64,000 bases of DNA, taken from contig NZ_JAIOAA010000005.1 in NCBI RefSeq assembly GCF_019890675.1, positions 1 to 64,000 of the forward strand. Reading direction: 5' to 3'. Shown piece by piece: positions 43,978 through 52,881 of the stretch. The DNA is from Micromonospora sp. PLK6-60 (GTDB lineage Bacteria; Actinomycetota; Actinomycetes; Mycobacteriales; Micromonosporaceae). A model generated the notes under the pieces. That model saw nothing but the letters and a program-made list of their open reading frames with translations. It did no database searches and was not told where the DNA came from. The translations under genes were made by a program, and so were the position numbers. The stretch's first letter is position 1, and each line of letters begins with the position of its first letter.

Positions 43978-45324
43978 ATGCGCCGCCTGCGCCAGCTCGC
44001 CGACCGCACCCCGGCTGGCCGGGAGCGCTACGTCGACCTGCTCCGGGCGCTGGCGATCACCATGGTCGTCCTCGGTCACTGGGGCATCACGGTGATCACC
44101 CACGACCGGGCCGGTCGGCCCAGCGGGCACTCCGCGCTGGGCGACCTGCCGTGGGTCTGGCCGCTGACCTGGGTGGCCCAGGTGATGCCGGTCTTCTTCC
44201 TGGTCGGCGGCTTCGCCAACGCCGCCTCGCTGACCGCCCACCGCAACCGCGGCGGGGACCCCACCGGCTGGCTGGTCGACCGCAGCGCCCGGCTGGTCCG
44301 CCCCACCACCGCGCTGCTGGTCGTGCTCGCCGTCGGCGCCACCGTGGCCTGGCTGCGGCACGCCGACCCCAGCCAGATCCGTACGGTGGCGTGGTTCGCC
44401 ACCATCCCGCTCTGGTTCCTGGTCGCCTACCTGGTGGTGGTCCCGCTGACCCCGCCGATGTACGCGCTGCACCGCCGCTTCGGGCTGGCCGTGCCGGCGG
44501 TGCTGGTCGGGCTGGTCGCCCTCGGCGACCTGGGCCGGCTGCTCGGCCCCGAGGCGCTGGCCACCGGCAACTACCTGTTCGGCTGGCTGGCCGTGCACCA
44601 GATCGGCTTCGCCTGGTACGACGCCCGTGACCCGGGCACCCCGCGCCGCCGTCGGCTGCCGCTGACCCGGCGGGCCGGCGCGCTGCTGCTGGCCGCCGGG
44701 CTGACGCTGCTGGTCCTGCTGACCGTCGTCGGGCCGTACCCGGTGGTGATGTTGAACGTGCCCGGCGAGCGGCTGGACAACGCCGCACCGCCCAGCCTGG
44801 CGCTGCTCGCCGCGGCCACCACCCAGCTCGGGCTGGTCCTGCTGCTGCGCGGGCCGGCCGAGCGGTGGCTGCGCCGCGCCCGCCCGTGGCAGGCGGTGAT
44901 CGCGGTGAACGCGGTGGTGCTGACCGTCTTCCTCTGGCACCTCACCGCCGCGATCCTGCTGATCGGGCTGCTCGACGCCCTCGGCGTGCTGCCCACCCCG
45001 GTCGTCGGCACCGCGGCCTGGTGGGCGTGGCGGATCCCCTGGCTGCTCGCCCTGGCCGTGGTGCTGTCCGTCCTGGTCGCCGTCTTCGGCCCGATCGAGG
45101 CGCGCAGCCGCCGCAGCCGAGCCCGGGACGCCCCGTCCACGCCATGGCGGACCGTCCTCGCGGTCGCCGGGTATTCGGGCGTGGTCGCCGGGCTGCTGAT
45201 CAACAGCCTCACCGGCAAGAGCGTGGCCGAGCCGCTCGGGCTGCCCGCTCCGGCGCTGGTGGCGTACCTGGCCGGGGCGGGACTGCTGCGACTGCTCAGG
45301 TCTGGGTGGGGAAGCCGAGGTTGA
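43978..45324 (+). CDS. Acyltransferase 3 family integral membrane protein
   Basis: 448 residues with about ten membrane segments. RYVDLLRALAITMVVLGHWG is the N-terminal motif of the acyltransferase 3 (OafA/NodX) family with its conserved Arg and His, followed by MPVFFLVGGFANAASL. These enzymes acylate sugars, lipids or antibiotics at the membrane. ATG 43978 follows a TAGCCT box by 6 bases, so the mRNA is probably leaderless. Its end overlaps the convergent dehydrogenase gene by 29 bases. Confidence 0.85.
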   Translation: MRRLRQLADRTPAGRERYVDLLRALAITMVVLGHWGITVITHDRAGRPSGHSALGDLPWVWPLTWVAQVMPVFFLVGGFANAASLTAHRNRGGDPTGWLVDRSARLVRPTTALLVVLAVGATVAWLRHADPSQIRTVAWFATIPLWFLVAYLVVVPLTPPMYALHRRFGLAVPAVLVGLVALGDLGRLLGPEALATGNYLFGWLAVHQIGFAWYDARDPGTPRRRRLPLTRRAGALLLAAGLTLLVLLTVVGPYPVVMLNVPGERLDNAAPPSLALLAAATTQLGLVLLLRGPAERWLRRARPWQAVIAVNAVVLTVFLWHLTAAILLIGLLDALGVLPTPVVGTAAWWAWRIPWLLALAVVLSVLVAVFGPIEARSRRSRARDAPSTPWRTVLAVAGYSGVVAGLLINSLTGKSVAEPLGLPAPALVAYLAGAGLLRLLRSGWGSRG

Positions 45325-46813
45325 CCCCGCCGTGGCGCGGGTCCAGCCAGCGGCTGGTGACCACCTTGCCCCGGGTGTAGAACGCCACCCCGTCGGCGCC
45401 GTGCGCGTGCAGGTCACCGAAGAGCGACGCCTTCCACCCGCCGAACGAGTAGTACGCCATCGGCACCGGGATCGGCACGTTGATCCCGACCATGCCCACC
45501 TCCACCTCGTGCTGGTAGCGCCGGGCGGCGCCGCCGTCGTTGGTGAAGATCGCCGTGCCGTTGCCGTACGGGTTGGCGTTCACCAGCTCGACCGCCTCGT
45601 CGTACGAGCCGACCCGCACGACGCTCAGCACCGGGCCGAAGATCTCCTCGGTGTAGATCGACATGTCCGGGGTGACGTGGTCGAACAGCGTCGGGCCGAG
45701 CCAGAACCCGGCCGGGTCCCCGTCCGGCTCGACGTCGCGGCCGTCCACCACCGGCCGCGCGCCGGCGGCCACGCCCGCCTCGACGTACCCGCGAACCTTC
45801 GCCGCGTGCGCGGCGGTGACCAGCGGTCCCATGTCGCAGCCGCGCCGGCCGTCGCCGGTGCGCAGCCCGGCCATCCGCGTGGCGATCCGGGCGACCAGGT
45901 CGTCGGCCACCGGCTCCACCGCCACCAGCGCGGAGATCGCCATGCACCGCTCCCCCGCCGACCCGAACCCGGCGTTGACCGCCGCGTCGGCGGCCAGGTC
46001 CAGGTCCGCGTCCGGGAGCACCACCATGTGGTTCTTCGCGCCGCCGAGCGCCTGCACCCGCTTGCCGGCCAGCGAACCGCGCTGGTGCACGTACCGGGCC
46101 ACCGGGGTGGAGCCGACGAACGACACCGCCCGCACCGCCGGGTGGTCCAGCAGCGCGTCGACGGCCTCCTTGTCGCCGTTGACCACGTTCAGCACGCCGT
46201 CCGGCAGGCCCGCCTCGGCGAACCACTCGGCCAGCAGCAGCGCCGCGCTCGGGTCCTTCTCGCTGGGTTTGAGCACCACGGCGTTGCCGCAGGCCACCGC
46301 GACCGGCACGAACCACAGCGGCACCATCACCGGGAAGTTGAACGGCGAGATCACCGCGACCACGCCCAGCGGCTGCCGCAGGCTATACGAGTCGACCTCG
46401 GTGGAGACGTTCTCGCTGAACCCGCCGCGCAGCGCCGAGGGGATCCCGCAGGCGTACTCGATCACCTCCAGGCCGCGCTGCACCTCGCCGGCGGCGTCCG
46501 CGAGCACCTTGCCGTGCTCGGCCGTGATCACCTCGGCGAGCCGGTCCCGCCGAGCGTGCACCAGCTCCCGGAAGGCGAACAGCACCTGGGTCCGCTTCGC
46601 CAGCGAGGCGTCCCGCCAGGCCCGCGCGGCGCGCTCGGCGGCCTCCACCGCCCGGGAGACGTCGGCCGCCGAGGCCAGCGCCACCTGGCCGGTACGCCGA
46701 CCGGTCGCCGGGTCGAAGACGTCCCCGAACCGCTCGGCGGAGCCGGCGACCCGCTTGCCGTCGACGAAGTGCCCGATGCTGTCCACCGCGCCTTCGCCGG
46801 CCCGCGCGCTCAC
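45296..46813 (-). CDS. mmsA: CoA-acylating methylmalonate-semialdehyde dehydrogenase
   Basis: 505 residues from GTG 46813, overlapping the aminotransferase stop. Aldehyde dehydrogenase fold with ISPFNFPVMVPLWFVPVAVA, FVGSTPVARYVHQRG and the catalytic GSAGERCMAI (Cys290), the form specific to MmsA. The enzyme converts methylmalonate or malonate semialdehyde to propionyl- or acetyl-CoA with NAD. Paired with an omega-aminotransferase, it suggests catabolism of beta-alanine, beta-aminoisobutyrate or pyrimidines. Confidence 0.92.
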   Translation of the reverse strand: MSARAGEGAVDSIGHFVDGKRVAGSAERFGDVFDPATGRRTGQVALASAADVSRAVEAAERAARAWRDASLAKRTQVLFAFRELVHARRDRLAEVITAEHGKVLADAAGEVQRGLEVIEYACGIPSALRGGFSENVSTEVDSYSLRQPLGVVAVISPFNFPVMVPLWFVPVAVACGNAVVLKPSEKDPSAALLLAEWFAEAGLPDGVLNVVNGDKEAVDALLDHPAVRAVSFVGSTPVARYVHQRGSLAGKRVQALGGAKNHMVVLPDADLDLAADAAVNAGFGSAGERCMAISALVAVEPVADDLVARIATRMAGLRTGDGRRGCDMGPLVTAAHAAKVRGYVEAGVAAGARPVVDGRDVEPDGDPAGFWLGPTLFDHVTPDMSIYTEEIFGPVLSVVRVGSYDEAVELVNANPYGNGTAIFTNDGGAARRYQHEVEVGMVGINVPIPVPMAYYSFGGWKASLFGDLHAHGADGVAFYTRGKVVTSRWLDPRHGGVNLGFPTQT

Positions 46814-48111
46814 GCCGGCACCTCCACCGACGAGCGGATCGCGTCGACCAGGATGGCCAGGCCCTCCCGGGCCTCGTCCTCGGTAAGCGTCAGCGGCGGG
46901 CCCATCCGGATCACGTTGCCGTACAGGCCGCCCTTGCCGACCAGCAGGCCGCCGGCCCGGCACGCCTCGAAGACCTGGGCGGTGGTCGCCGGGTCGGGTT
47001 CGGTGCCGCCCGGGCGGACGAACTCCACCGCGAGCATCAGCCCCCGGCCGCGCACCTCGGCCACCCGGTCCAGGCCGGCCGTGGCGGCGCGCAGGCCGTC
47101 GGCGAGGATCGCGCCGACCCGGGCCGCGTTGGCCTGGAGGTCGTGCTCGCGCAGGTAGTCGAGGACGGCGTTGCCGGCGGCGGTGGAGATCGGGTTGCCG
47201 CCGAAGGTGGAGAAGCTGATCGCCGGCACCGACTCCAGCACCTCGGCCCGGCCCACCACGCCGGCCAGCGCGAAGCCGTTGCCGACGCCCTTGGCGAAGG
47301 TGAGCAGGTCCGGCGTGACGCCGTGCGCCTGGTAGCCCCAGAAGTGCTCGCCGGTGCGCCCCCACCCGGTCTGCACCTCGTCGGAGACCAGCAGGATGCC
47401 GTGCTCGTCGAGGACCTTCTTCCAGCCGGCGAAGAGCCCGTCCGGCGGGGCGACGAAACCGCCGACGCCCTGGATCGGCTCGGCGATCAGGCAGGCCACG
47501 TCGCCGGCGGTCTGGGTGGCGAGCACCTCGCGCAGGTCCTCCACCGCCGCGTCGATCCGGTCGGCCTCGCCGAGGCGGGCCAGCAGGCCGCGGACCCGCT
47601 CGCCGGAGTGCAGCCAGGCCACCTGGAGCGGGTTGAGCGCGCTGGCCGACCAGCCCCGGTTGCCGGTGACGCCCATCGCCGCGTACGACCGGCCGTGGTA
47701 GCTGTTGCGCACCGCGAGGATCTGGTGCGAGCGGCGGTAGTTGGTGGCCACCAGCAACGCGGCCTCGTTCGCCTCGGTGCCGGAGTTGGTGAAGAAGACC
47801 CGGGCGTCCGGGATGCCGGAGAGCCGGGCCACCTTCTCGGCCAGCTCGACCTGCTGGCGGATCAGATAGAGGGTGGAGCTGTGCACGATGCCGGTGCGCA
47901 ACTGGCGCTCGACCGCCTCCCGGATCTCCGGGATGTCGTAGCCGATCATGTTGGTCAGCACGCCGCCGAAGAAGTCCAGGTAGCTGCGGCCCTGGGCGTC
48001 GGTGACCCGGCGGCCGGAGCCGGCGACCAGCTCGATCGGCTCGTCGTAGTAGAGCGGCATCCAGGACGGGAGCACGGCCCGGTGCCGGGCCAGCAGGTCG
48101 TCGGAGGTCAT
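46810..48111 (-). CDS. Class III PLP aminotransferase (omega-amino acid type)
   Basis: 433 residues from ATG 48111. Fold type I markers: FFTNSGTEANEAAL (phosphate loop), YHGRSYAAMG, DEVQTGWGRTGEHFW with the PLP-ring Asp, and Lys274 in TFAKGVGNGFALAG. The family includes beta-alanine, GABA and beta-aminoisobutyrate transaminases. The stop overlaps the start of mmsA, so transamination to a semialdehyde followed by oxidative CoA ligation is the likely two-step route. The exact amine donor is unresolved. Confidence 0.9.
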   Translation of the reverse strand: MTSDDLLARHRAVLPSWMPLYYDEPIELVAGSGRRVTDAQGRSYLDFFGGVLTNMIGYDIPEIREAVERQLRTGIVHSSTLYLIRQQVELAEKVARLSGIPDARVFFTNSGTEANEAALLVATNYRRSHQILAVRNSYHGRSYAAMGVTGNRGWSASALNPLQVAWLHSGERVRGLLARLGEADRIDAAVEDLREVLATQTAGDVACLIAEPIQGVGGFVAPPDGLFAGWKKVLDEHGILLVSDEVQTGWGRTGEHFWGYQAHGVTPDLLTFAKGVGNGFALAGVVGRAEVLESVPAISFSTFGGNPISTAAGNAVLDYLREHDLQANAARVGAILADGLRAATAGLDRVAEVRGRGLMLAVEFVRPGGTEPDPATTAQVFEACRAGGLLVGKGGLYGNVIRMGPPLTLTEDEAREGLAILVDAIRSSVEVPA

Positions 48112-48373
48112 CTCGCACCCTTCAGCGGCAAAATTCGCGTTCCCCGCACGCTTTCACCACCACCTGGCAGGGACAACTGTCACTGTGTAGCGCACCGACC
48201 GGCCGCACCTGACAGCGCGTCAACCCGCACGCCACGCTTTCCCGCACGCCGGGGCGGACCGACCGCGCTTTCCGGGTGCGCGGAGGCCGAACGGCCGCGC
48301 TTTTCGTACCGGCGGGGTGACACCGCCACACCGGCTCCCGGCGGCGGGCCGCCCCGCGCGTACGATCCGGCGG

Positions 48374-49363
48374 GTGCGCATCGCGGAGGTGGCCCTGCCC
48401 ACGGGCGCGGCGGGGGCGGGACCCGACGAGATCGCGGCCGGCATCGCCGCCTGGATCGGCTCGGCGCCGCTGCGCGGCCTGGTCGACCGGTTCGGCGGCG
48501 AGTGGCCGGCCGGGGAGCTGACCGCCACCCTGGCCGCCCTGGACGACTTCTCCGCCCGGCACTGGGACTTCCGTCGCGGCCGGGAACGCCCCGACGCCAC
48601 CGAGCCCGACCTGGACGCGGCGACCGCGCGGCTGGTGTCCGACGCCGCCGCCGCGCTCGGCCTGGTCCGGCCGGTCCCGCCGGCCCGCCCGGCGTACGCC
48701 CACCTGGTGATCCTCGGCGGGCTGGCGCACGCCTGCCTGCGCCGCGTCGCGTACGCCGGTCACCTGCTGCGGGTCGGGCCGGCGGTGACCGGCGAGACGG
48801 CCCTGCTGGGCAGCTTCCGGCCGCTGTCCGACCTGGAGCGGCGGACCCTGGCCGCGGCCGGGCTGCCGCCCTGCGACACCGAGGTCGACGCCCTCGACCT
48901 GGCGGTGCGCCGGGTCTTCGGCACCCCGGCGCCGGCCGACGAGGACGGGCACGACGCCGGACACCCGCACCACTCCTGGTCCTCGCGGACCTACCGGCCG
49001 GCCGGGCTGCCCCCGGTCCGGGTGCTCGCCGCCCCGTCCAGCGAGCCGGACCGCCGGCGGGCGCACACCGCGGACACGCAGCGGTTTTGGGCCGGCCACG
49101 TCCGGCTCTCCCCCGGCGACCCGGTGCTGATGGTGACCGCCCCGATCTACGTGCCGTTCCAGCACTGCGACGCGCTGCGCACCCTCGCACTGCCGTACGG
49201 CTGCGGGGTCGAGACGGTGGGGGTGGACCCGGCGCTGCCCGACGTGGCCGTGCTGCCGGAACCGGTGCTGAGCCCCGGCCGCTACCTCCAGGAGATCCGC
49301 TCCGCGATCCGCTCCATGCGGGCGCTGCACCGCGCCCTGGTGGAAGGAGGGGGCCCTTCTTAA
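48374..49363 (+). CDS. Hypothetical protein, possibly DUF218-like fold
   Basis: 329 residues from GTG 48374. I do not recognise a firm family. AYAHLVILGGLAHACLRRVAYA followed, after a His-rich middle (DGHDAGHPHHSW), by DPVLMVTAPIYVPFQHCDAL and GCGVETVGVDP recalls the layout of DUF218/SanA-like proteins, but this is weak. A TACGAT box lies 7 bases before the GTG, so translation is probably leaderless. The last codons and stop lie in a dispersed GGGCCC repeat. Its neighbours give no functional clue. Confidence 0.7.
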   Translation: MRIAEVALPTGAAGAGPDEIAAGIAAWIGSAPLRGLVDRFGGEWPAGELTATLAALDDFSARHWDFRRGRERPDATEPDLDAATARLVSDAAAALGLVRPVPPARPAYAHLVILGGLAHACLRRVAYAGHLLRVGPAVTGETALLGSFRPLSDLERRTLAAAGLPPCDTEVDALDLAVRRVFGTPAPADEDGHDAGHPHHSWSSRTYRPAGLPPVRVLAAPSSEPDRRRAHTADTQRFWAGHVRLSPGDPVLMVTAPIYVPFQHCDALRTLALPYGCGVETVGVDPALPDVAVLPEPVLSPGRYLQEIRSAIRSMRALHRALVEGGGPS

Positions 49364-49396
49364 CGCATTCGGTAGAGGAAGGGCCCCTTCTTAACA
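49342..49396. repeat. Two direct copies of an AAGGAGGGGCCCCTTNTTAAC-type repeat
   Basis: Copy 1 AAGGAGGGGGCCCTTCTTAA (from 49344) carries the stop codon of the upstream gene. Copy 2 GAAGGGCCCCTTCTTAACA follows from 49378. The same unit, in perfect inverted arrangement, makes up the palindrome at 63078-63137. Each unit has a GGGCCC centre and can fold by itself. Confidence 0.75.
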
Positions 49397-49537
49397 CCCT
49401 GTCGCCTATCCATCACCATCATTGCCGCCCCACTACCATTCGCATACGTTCAGACACCGTCAGTCGTGGTGCGGCCTGAGCGTTCCGTGGGCCGCACCCG
49501 TCAGCGCCCCGACGGGGCTCGCCACACGGGAGGTTTC

Positions 49538-50491
49538 ATGGCGATGATGCGCTCGACAGACAGGACGCGACGGTGGTGGCGCACGTTCGGTGCCACGCTC
49601 GGCGCGGCGACGGTGGGCCTGGTGGGCGTGCTGGTCGCGCCCACCGGCGCGCAGGCGGCCAGCGACCGGGTCGCCGTGGTCGACCAGCGGTACGGGGTGC
49701 GGATCTTCAGCGCCGGCGCCAGCCGGTGGACGGCCGGTTCGGCCCAGTGGTCGTGGAAGCGGCCCACCGGCAGCGGCTGGAAGAACGTCTCCGACGTCAA
49801 GTTCCGCAAGCAGGGCTCGCGGTACGTGGTCCTGGTGGCGGCCTCCGGTGGCCGGGCCGGAATCGTCGACTACAGCACCCGCAAGGTGCGGTACCAGGTG
49901 GCGCCGGGCGGCAACCCGCACGCCATCGAGCTGCTGCCCAACGGGGCCGTGGTGGTCGCCTCGTCCGACCCCGGCAAGCTCACCCTCTACGGCAAGGGCC
50001 GCACCAGCCCGGCCGCCACGAAGGCGTTCGCCAAGGCGCACGCCGTCTACTGGGACAGCGCCATCAAGCGTCTCTGGGCCGCCGGCGGCACCCGGTTGTG
50101 CAGCTACCAGGTGGGCGGCACCGCCACCGCCCCCAAGCTCACCAACGCCGCCTGCCGGTCGGTCACCGGGAACGTGCACGACCTGGCGCCGGTGTACGGC
50201 ACCTCGGCCGGCCTGTGGATGAGCAACACCAGCCACGTCTACCGGTACGACATCAACCGCAACCGGTTCCAGCGGGCCCCCGGATACATCGACACCAGCA
50301 AGATCAAGAGCGTCGGTAACCACTCCGGCGGGCTGGTCTTCACCACCAAGGTCGGCGGCGCGAACGGCGACGGCACGTACGGCAACGGCAACGTCTGGCT
50401 GTACCGGCTCAACGGCTCGTACGTCGGCAACCGCTATCTGGCCGGCGCGGCGATCTACAAGGCCCGGCCGGTGGTCTGGAGCTACCGGTAG
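49538..50491 (+). CDS. Secreted beta-propeller-like protein (DUF6528-like)
   Basis: 317 residues from ATG 49538 with GGGAGG four bases upstream. A classical signal peptide (Arg-rich start, hydrophobic ATVGLVGVLVA, cleavage near AQAAS) is followed by short repeats resembling propeller blades: RVAVVDQRYGVRIF, YVVLVAASGGRAGIVDY, HAIELLPNGAVVVASS, NVHDLAPVYG. This is the pattern of actinomycete secreted proteins with DUF6528-like propellers. No catalytic residue can be named. It is convergent with the poly-gamma-glutamate-hydrolase-like gene. Confidence 0.82.
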   Translation: MAMMRSTDRTRRWWRTFGATLGAATVGLVGVLVAPTGAQAASDRVAVVDQRYGVRIFSAGASRWTAGSAQWSWKRPTGSGWKNVSDVKFRKQGSRYVVLVAASGGRAGIVDYSTRKVRYQVAPGGNPHAIELLPNGAVVVASSDPGKLTLYGKGRTSPAATKAFAKAHAVYWDSAIKRLWAAGGTRLCSYQVGGTATAPKLTNAACRSVTGNVHDLAPVYGTSAGLWMSNTSHVYRYDINRNRFQRAPGYIDTSKIKSVGNHSGGLVFTTKVGGANGDGTYGNGNVWLYRLNGSYVGNRYLAGAAIYKARPVVWSYR

Positions 50492-50498
50492 TCACCCG

Positions 50499-50534
50499 CC
50501 GGGGCCGGTGGCGGGTGCCCGCCGCCGGCCCCGG
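50499..50534. terminator. Strong bidirectional hairpin between convergent genes
   Basis: Arms 50499-50515 and 50518-50534 pair over 17 bases with one non-Watson-Crick pair and a 2-base loop, almost entirely G and C. It lies 7 bases after one stop and 13 before the other, so it can end transcription from both sides. Confidence 0.75.
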
Positions 50535-50547
50535 TGTGCCGTACCGG

Positions 50548-51363
50548 TCAGCCGACGCGGCGGGCGATCGCCGTCCGGGTCGCCCGCACGAAATCCCAGA
50601 ACAGCGGCAGCGTGGTGTTCTTCCGCTCGGCCCGGGTGTTGGTGCCGAACATCGCGGTGCGCAGCGCGGTGGTCAACTCCAGTTGGCCGCCCGCTCGGGT
50701 AACCGTCCGGTTGCAGATGTTGCGCGCGTCGGTGCCGTCGATGTCGGCGCCACCGCCCCCGGCGAGGGTGATGTTGACCCGCGCGTACTCCTGACGGAGC
50801 AGGTCGCGCAGGGTGGCGTCGAGGCCGCCGACCAGGACCGCGCGCGTCCCGACCGGCACCCCGGCGTCGGCCTCGGTGCAGCCGTGCAGGGCGACCGCGT
50901 GCCGGGCGCCGCCGCAGATCGACAGGGCGTACGGGTCGTCGCAGTTGGTCGAGGTGACGTGCAGGGCGCCGTTGCCGCTGGCCCGCAGCCCCTCGAACAT
51001 CCAGTAGTCGTGCAGGCCGGCGCCGTCGGTGGCGGTCGCCAGGGTGGCCGGGTGGTAGCCGGCGACGGCGAGGCAGAGCTCCGACGTGCCGACCTCGATG
51101 CCGCCGCCGTGCGGCGCGACGACCGCCACCTGGGGGTAGGGCGCGTTCGTGATGAGGTCGTTGTCGAAGGCGGGCTGGCGGCGGTACCGCCGGGCGTAGT
51201 CGGTTCCCTCGACCAGCCCCGGGTCGGCGTAGAGGGCGGTGTTCGAGCCGTACAGGTCACCGGCCGCGCGGGCCGGGGCCGGCGGCGCGGCGGCCAACAG
51301 CGCGGGGGTGCCGACCGCCGCCGAGGCGAGGGCCGCGAGGACGGTACGCCGCCGTGCGGGCAT
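50548..51363 (-). CDS. Secreted poly-gamma-glutamate hydrolase family protein
   Basis: 271 residues from ATG 51363, GGAG upstream. The twin-Arg-like start PARRRTVLAAL with an Ala-rich segment and AxA site indicates export. The mature domain shows VAVVAPHGGGIEVGTSELCLAVAG and LHVTSTNCDDP plus VALHGC, the zinc-binding His/Glu pattern of the YjqB/phage PghP family (PF05908), which cleaves gamma-linked glutamate chains. It is in the same direction as murD2, 84 bases downstream. Whether it acts on capsule, phage-type polymer or peptidoglycan stem is unknown. Confidence 0.83.
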   Translation of the reverse strand: MPARRRTVLAALASAAVGTPALLAAAPPAPARAAGDLYGSNTALYADPGLVEGTDYARRYRRQPAFDNDLITNAPYPQVAVVAPHGGGIEVGTSELCLAVAGYHPATLATATDGAGLHDYWMFEGLRASGNGALHVTSTNCDDPYALSICGGARHAVALHGCTEADAGVPVGTRAVLVGGLDATLRDLLRQEYARVNITLAGGGGADIDGTDARNICNRTVTRAGGQLELTTALRTAMFGTNTRAERKNTTLPLFWDFVRATRTAIARRVG

Positions 51364-51447
51364 CGTCGCTCCAATCAGGAGTGAGCCGGGTGGGCAGAGA
51401 TTACCCTGAACCCGCCCTGCCCACGGCACCTCGCGTCGCCGCCGGGC

Positions 51448-52794
51448 TCAGCCGGCGGTCTCCGCGACCGCCTTGGCGAACACCTCCGAGCGGTGCTCGA
51501 AGTTGCGGAACCGGCCGTAGCTGGGGGCGGCCGGGGAGAGCAGCACCACCCCGCCGACCGGGGTCAGCTCGCGGGCCCGGCGTACCGCCGCCACCAGGTC
51601 GCCGACCACCTCGGTACGCACCCCGGACAGCCCGGCGAGGGCCTCGACGATGCGCGAGCCGCTGTCCGGGATGCCGAGCACGGTGATCTCCCGGTCGGCC
51701 AGGTGCGCGCGCAGCGGGCTGTAGTCCAGCCCCCGGTCGGTGCCGCCGACGATCACCGTCAACGGCCGCCCCTCGTACGCGTCGATCGCGTGCATCGCCG
51801 CGTACGGGCTGGTGGCGAGGGTGTCGTCGACGAAGGTCAGCCCGGACGGGTCGGCGATCTCGGTGAGCCGGTGGGCCAGGCCCTGGAACTCGGCGACGGC
51901 CACCGCCAGGCTGTCCTTGCGGGCGATCACGTCCACCCCGAGCGCGGCCAGCACGGCGAGCGCGACGCAGAGGTTGCCCTCGTTGTGCCGGCCGACCAGC
52001 GGCAGCACCGCCCGGGGGAAGAGCGGCTGGTCGCCGAGGTGGAACCAGGGCGTGCCGTCCGGGCCGGTGGCGACGTGGGTGGTGTCCGGGGAGCCGGCGC
52101 GGACCGCCGGGCGGTCGCCCAGCTCGGCGGCGAGCCGCGGGTCCGCCCCGTTGACCACCACGGTCTGCGGGCCGTGGGCCAGCAGGTTGAGCTTGTCCCG
52201 GTAGTACTCCCGCTCGCCGCCGTGCGCGTCCAGGTGCTCGGGGAAGAGCGCGGTGACCACCGCCACCCGGGGCGAGTCGGTCAGGTCGGCGCACTGGTAG
52301 CTGGACAGCTCCAGCACGTACAGGTCGGCCTCCGGCAGGTCCAGCAGCGGCACCCCGATGTTGCCGCCGAAGACGTTCGGCCGGTCCATCGCGGTGAGCA
52401 GGTGGCTGATCAGGCTGGAGGTGGTGCTTTTGCCCTTGCTGCCGGTGACCCCGACGGTCCGGTCGGCGTGCTCGGCCATCCAGAGCGCGCTGCCCTGGGT
52501 GACCGTCACCCCCCGGCGGCGCAGCTCGACCATCCACGGGTGGGTGCTCGGCACGCCCGGGGAACGGACCACCACGTCGGCGGCGGCCAGCCGGGCGAAG
52601 CCCTCCTCGCCGGTGATCAGCGGGGCGGCCCCGGCGAGCGGCCCCTCCCAGGGCAGGGCGAGGAAGTTCGCGCTGTCGTCGACGGCGACCAGCTCGGCCG
52701 GCCCGTACCCGGCGACGGCGGTCACGGCGGCCCGGCCCTCCCGGCCGGCGCCCCAGACGGCGACTTTCCGTCCGCGCAGGTCAGACAAGCGCAC
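51448..52794 (-). CDS. murD2: UDP-MurNAc-L-alanine--L-glutamate ligase (MurD2)
   Basis: 448 residues from ATG 52794. Mur ligase architecture: Rossmann-like N-domain (KVAVWGAGREGRAAV), ATP-binding GVTGSKGKSTTSSLISHLL, central YVLELSSYQCADL and GRHNEGNLCVALAV, and a C-domain with VIVGGTDRGLDY. By sequence alone it could be MurD, but it is outside a cell-division cluster and divergent from murL. That arrangement is the hallmark of MurD2, which adds L-glutamate (not D-glutamate) to UDP-MurNAc-L-Ala. It acts in the cytoplasm in peptidoglycan precursor synthesis. Confidence 0.85.
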   Translation of the reverse strand: MRLSDLRGRKVAVWGAGREGRAAVTAVAGYGPAELVAVDDSANFLALPWEGPLAGAAPLITGEEGFARLAAADVVVRSPGVPSTHPWMVELRRRGVTVTQGSALWMAEHADRTVGVTGSKGKSTTSSLISHLLTAMDRPNVFGGNIGVPLLDLPEADLYVLELSSYQCADLTDSPRVAVVTALFPEHLDAHGGEREYYRDKLNLLAHGPQTVVVNGADPRLAAELGDRPAVRAGSPDTTHVATGPDGTPWFHLGDQPLFPRAVLPLVGRHNEGNLCVALAVLAALGVDVIARKDSLAVAVAEFQGLAHRLTEIADPSGLTFVDDTLATSPYAAMHAIDAYEGRPLTVIVGGTDRGLDYSPLRAHLADREITVLGIPDSGSRIVEALAGLSGVRTEVVGDLVAAVRRARELTPVGGVVLLSPAAPSYGRFRNFEHRSEVFAKAVAETAG

Positions 52795-52870
52795 AGGTAA
52801 CTCCTCCGGTCGGCGGCGGTCGCGGGCGGCCAGGTCCGGCGCACTCGGGCACGGCGGACGAACCAGGGCC

Positions 52871-52876
52871 TAGTAT
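52871..52876 (+). promoter_or_regulatory. -10 box of murL, leaderless start
   Basis: TAGTAT is followed after 5 bases by the GTG at 52882. This spacing puts the transcription start at or next to the start codon. No ribosome-binding sequence precedes the GTG. Confidence 0.6.
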
Positions 52877-52881
52877 GGCGT

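Noticed and set aside
51448..52794. Ordinary MurD adding D-glutamate
   Set aside because: Possible from sequence alone, but the absence of a cell-wall cluster and the divergent murL make MurD2 more likely.
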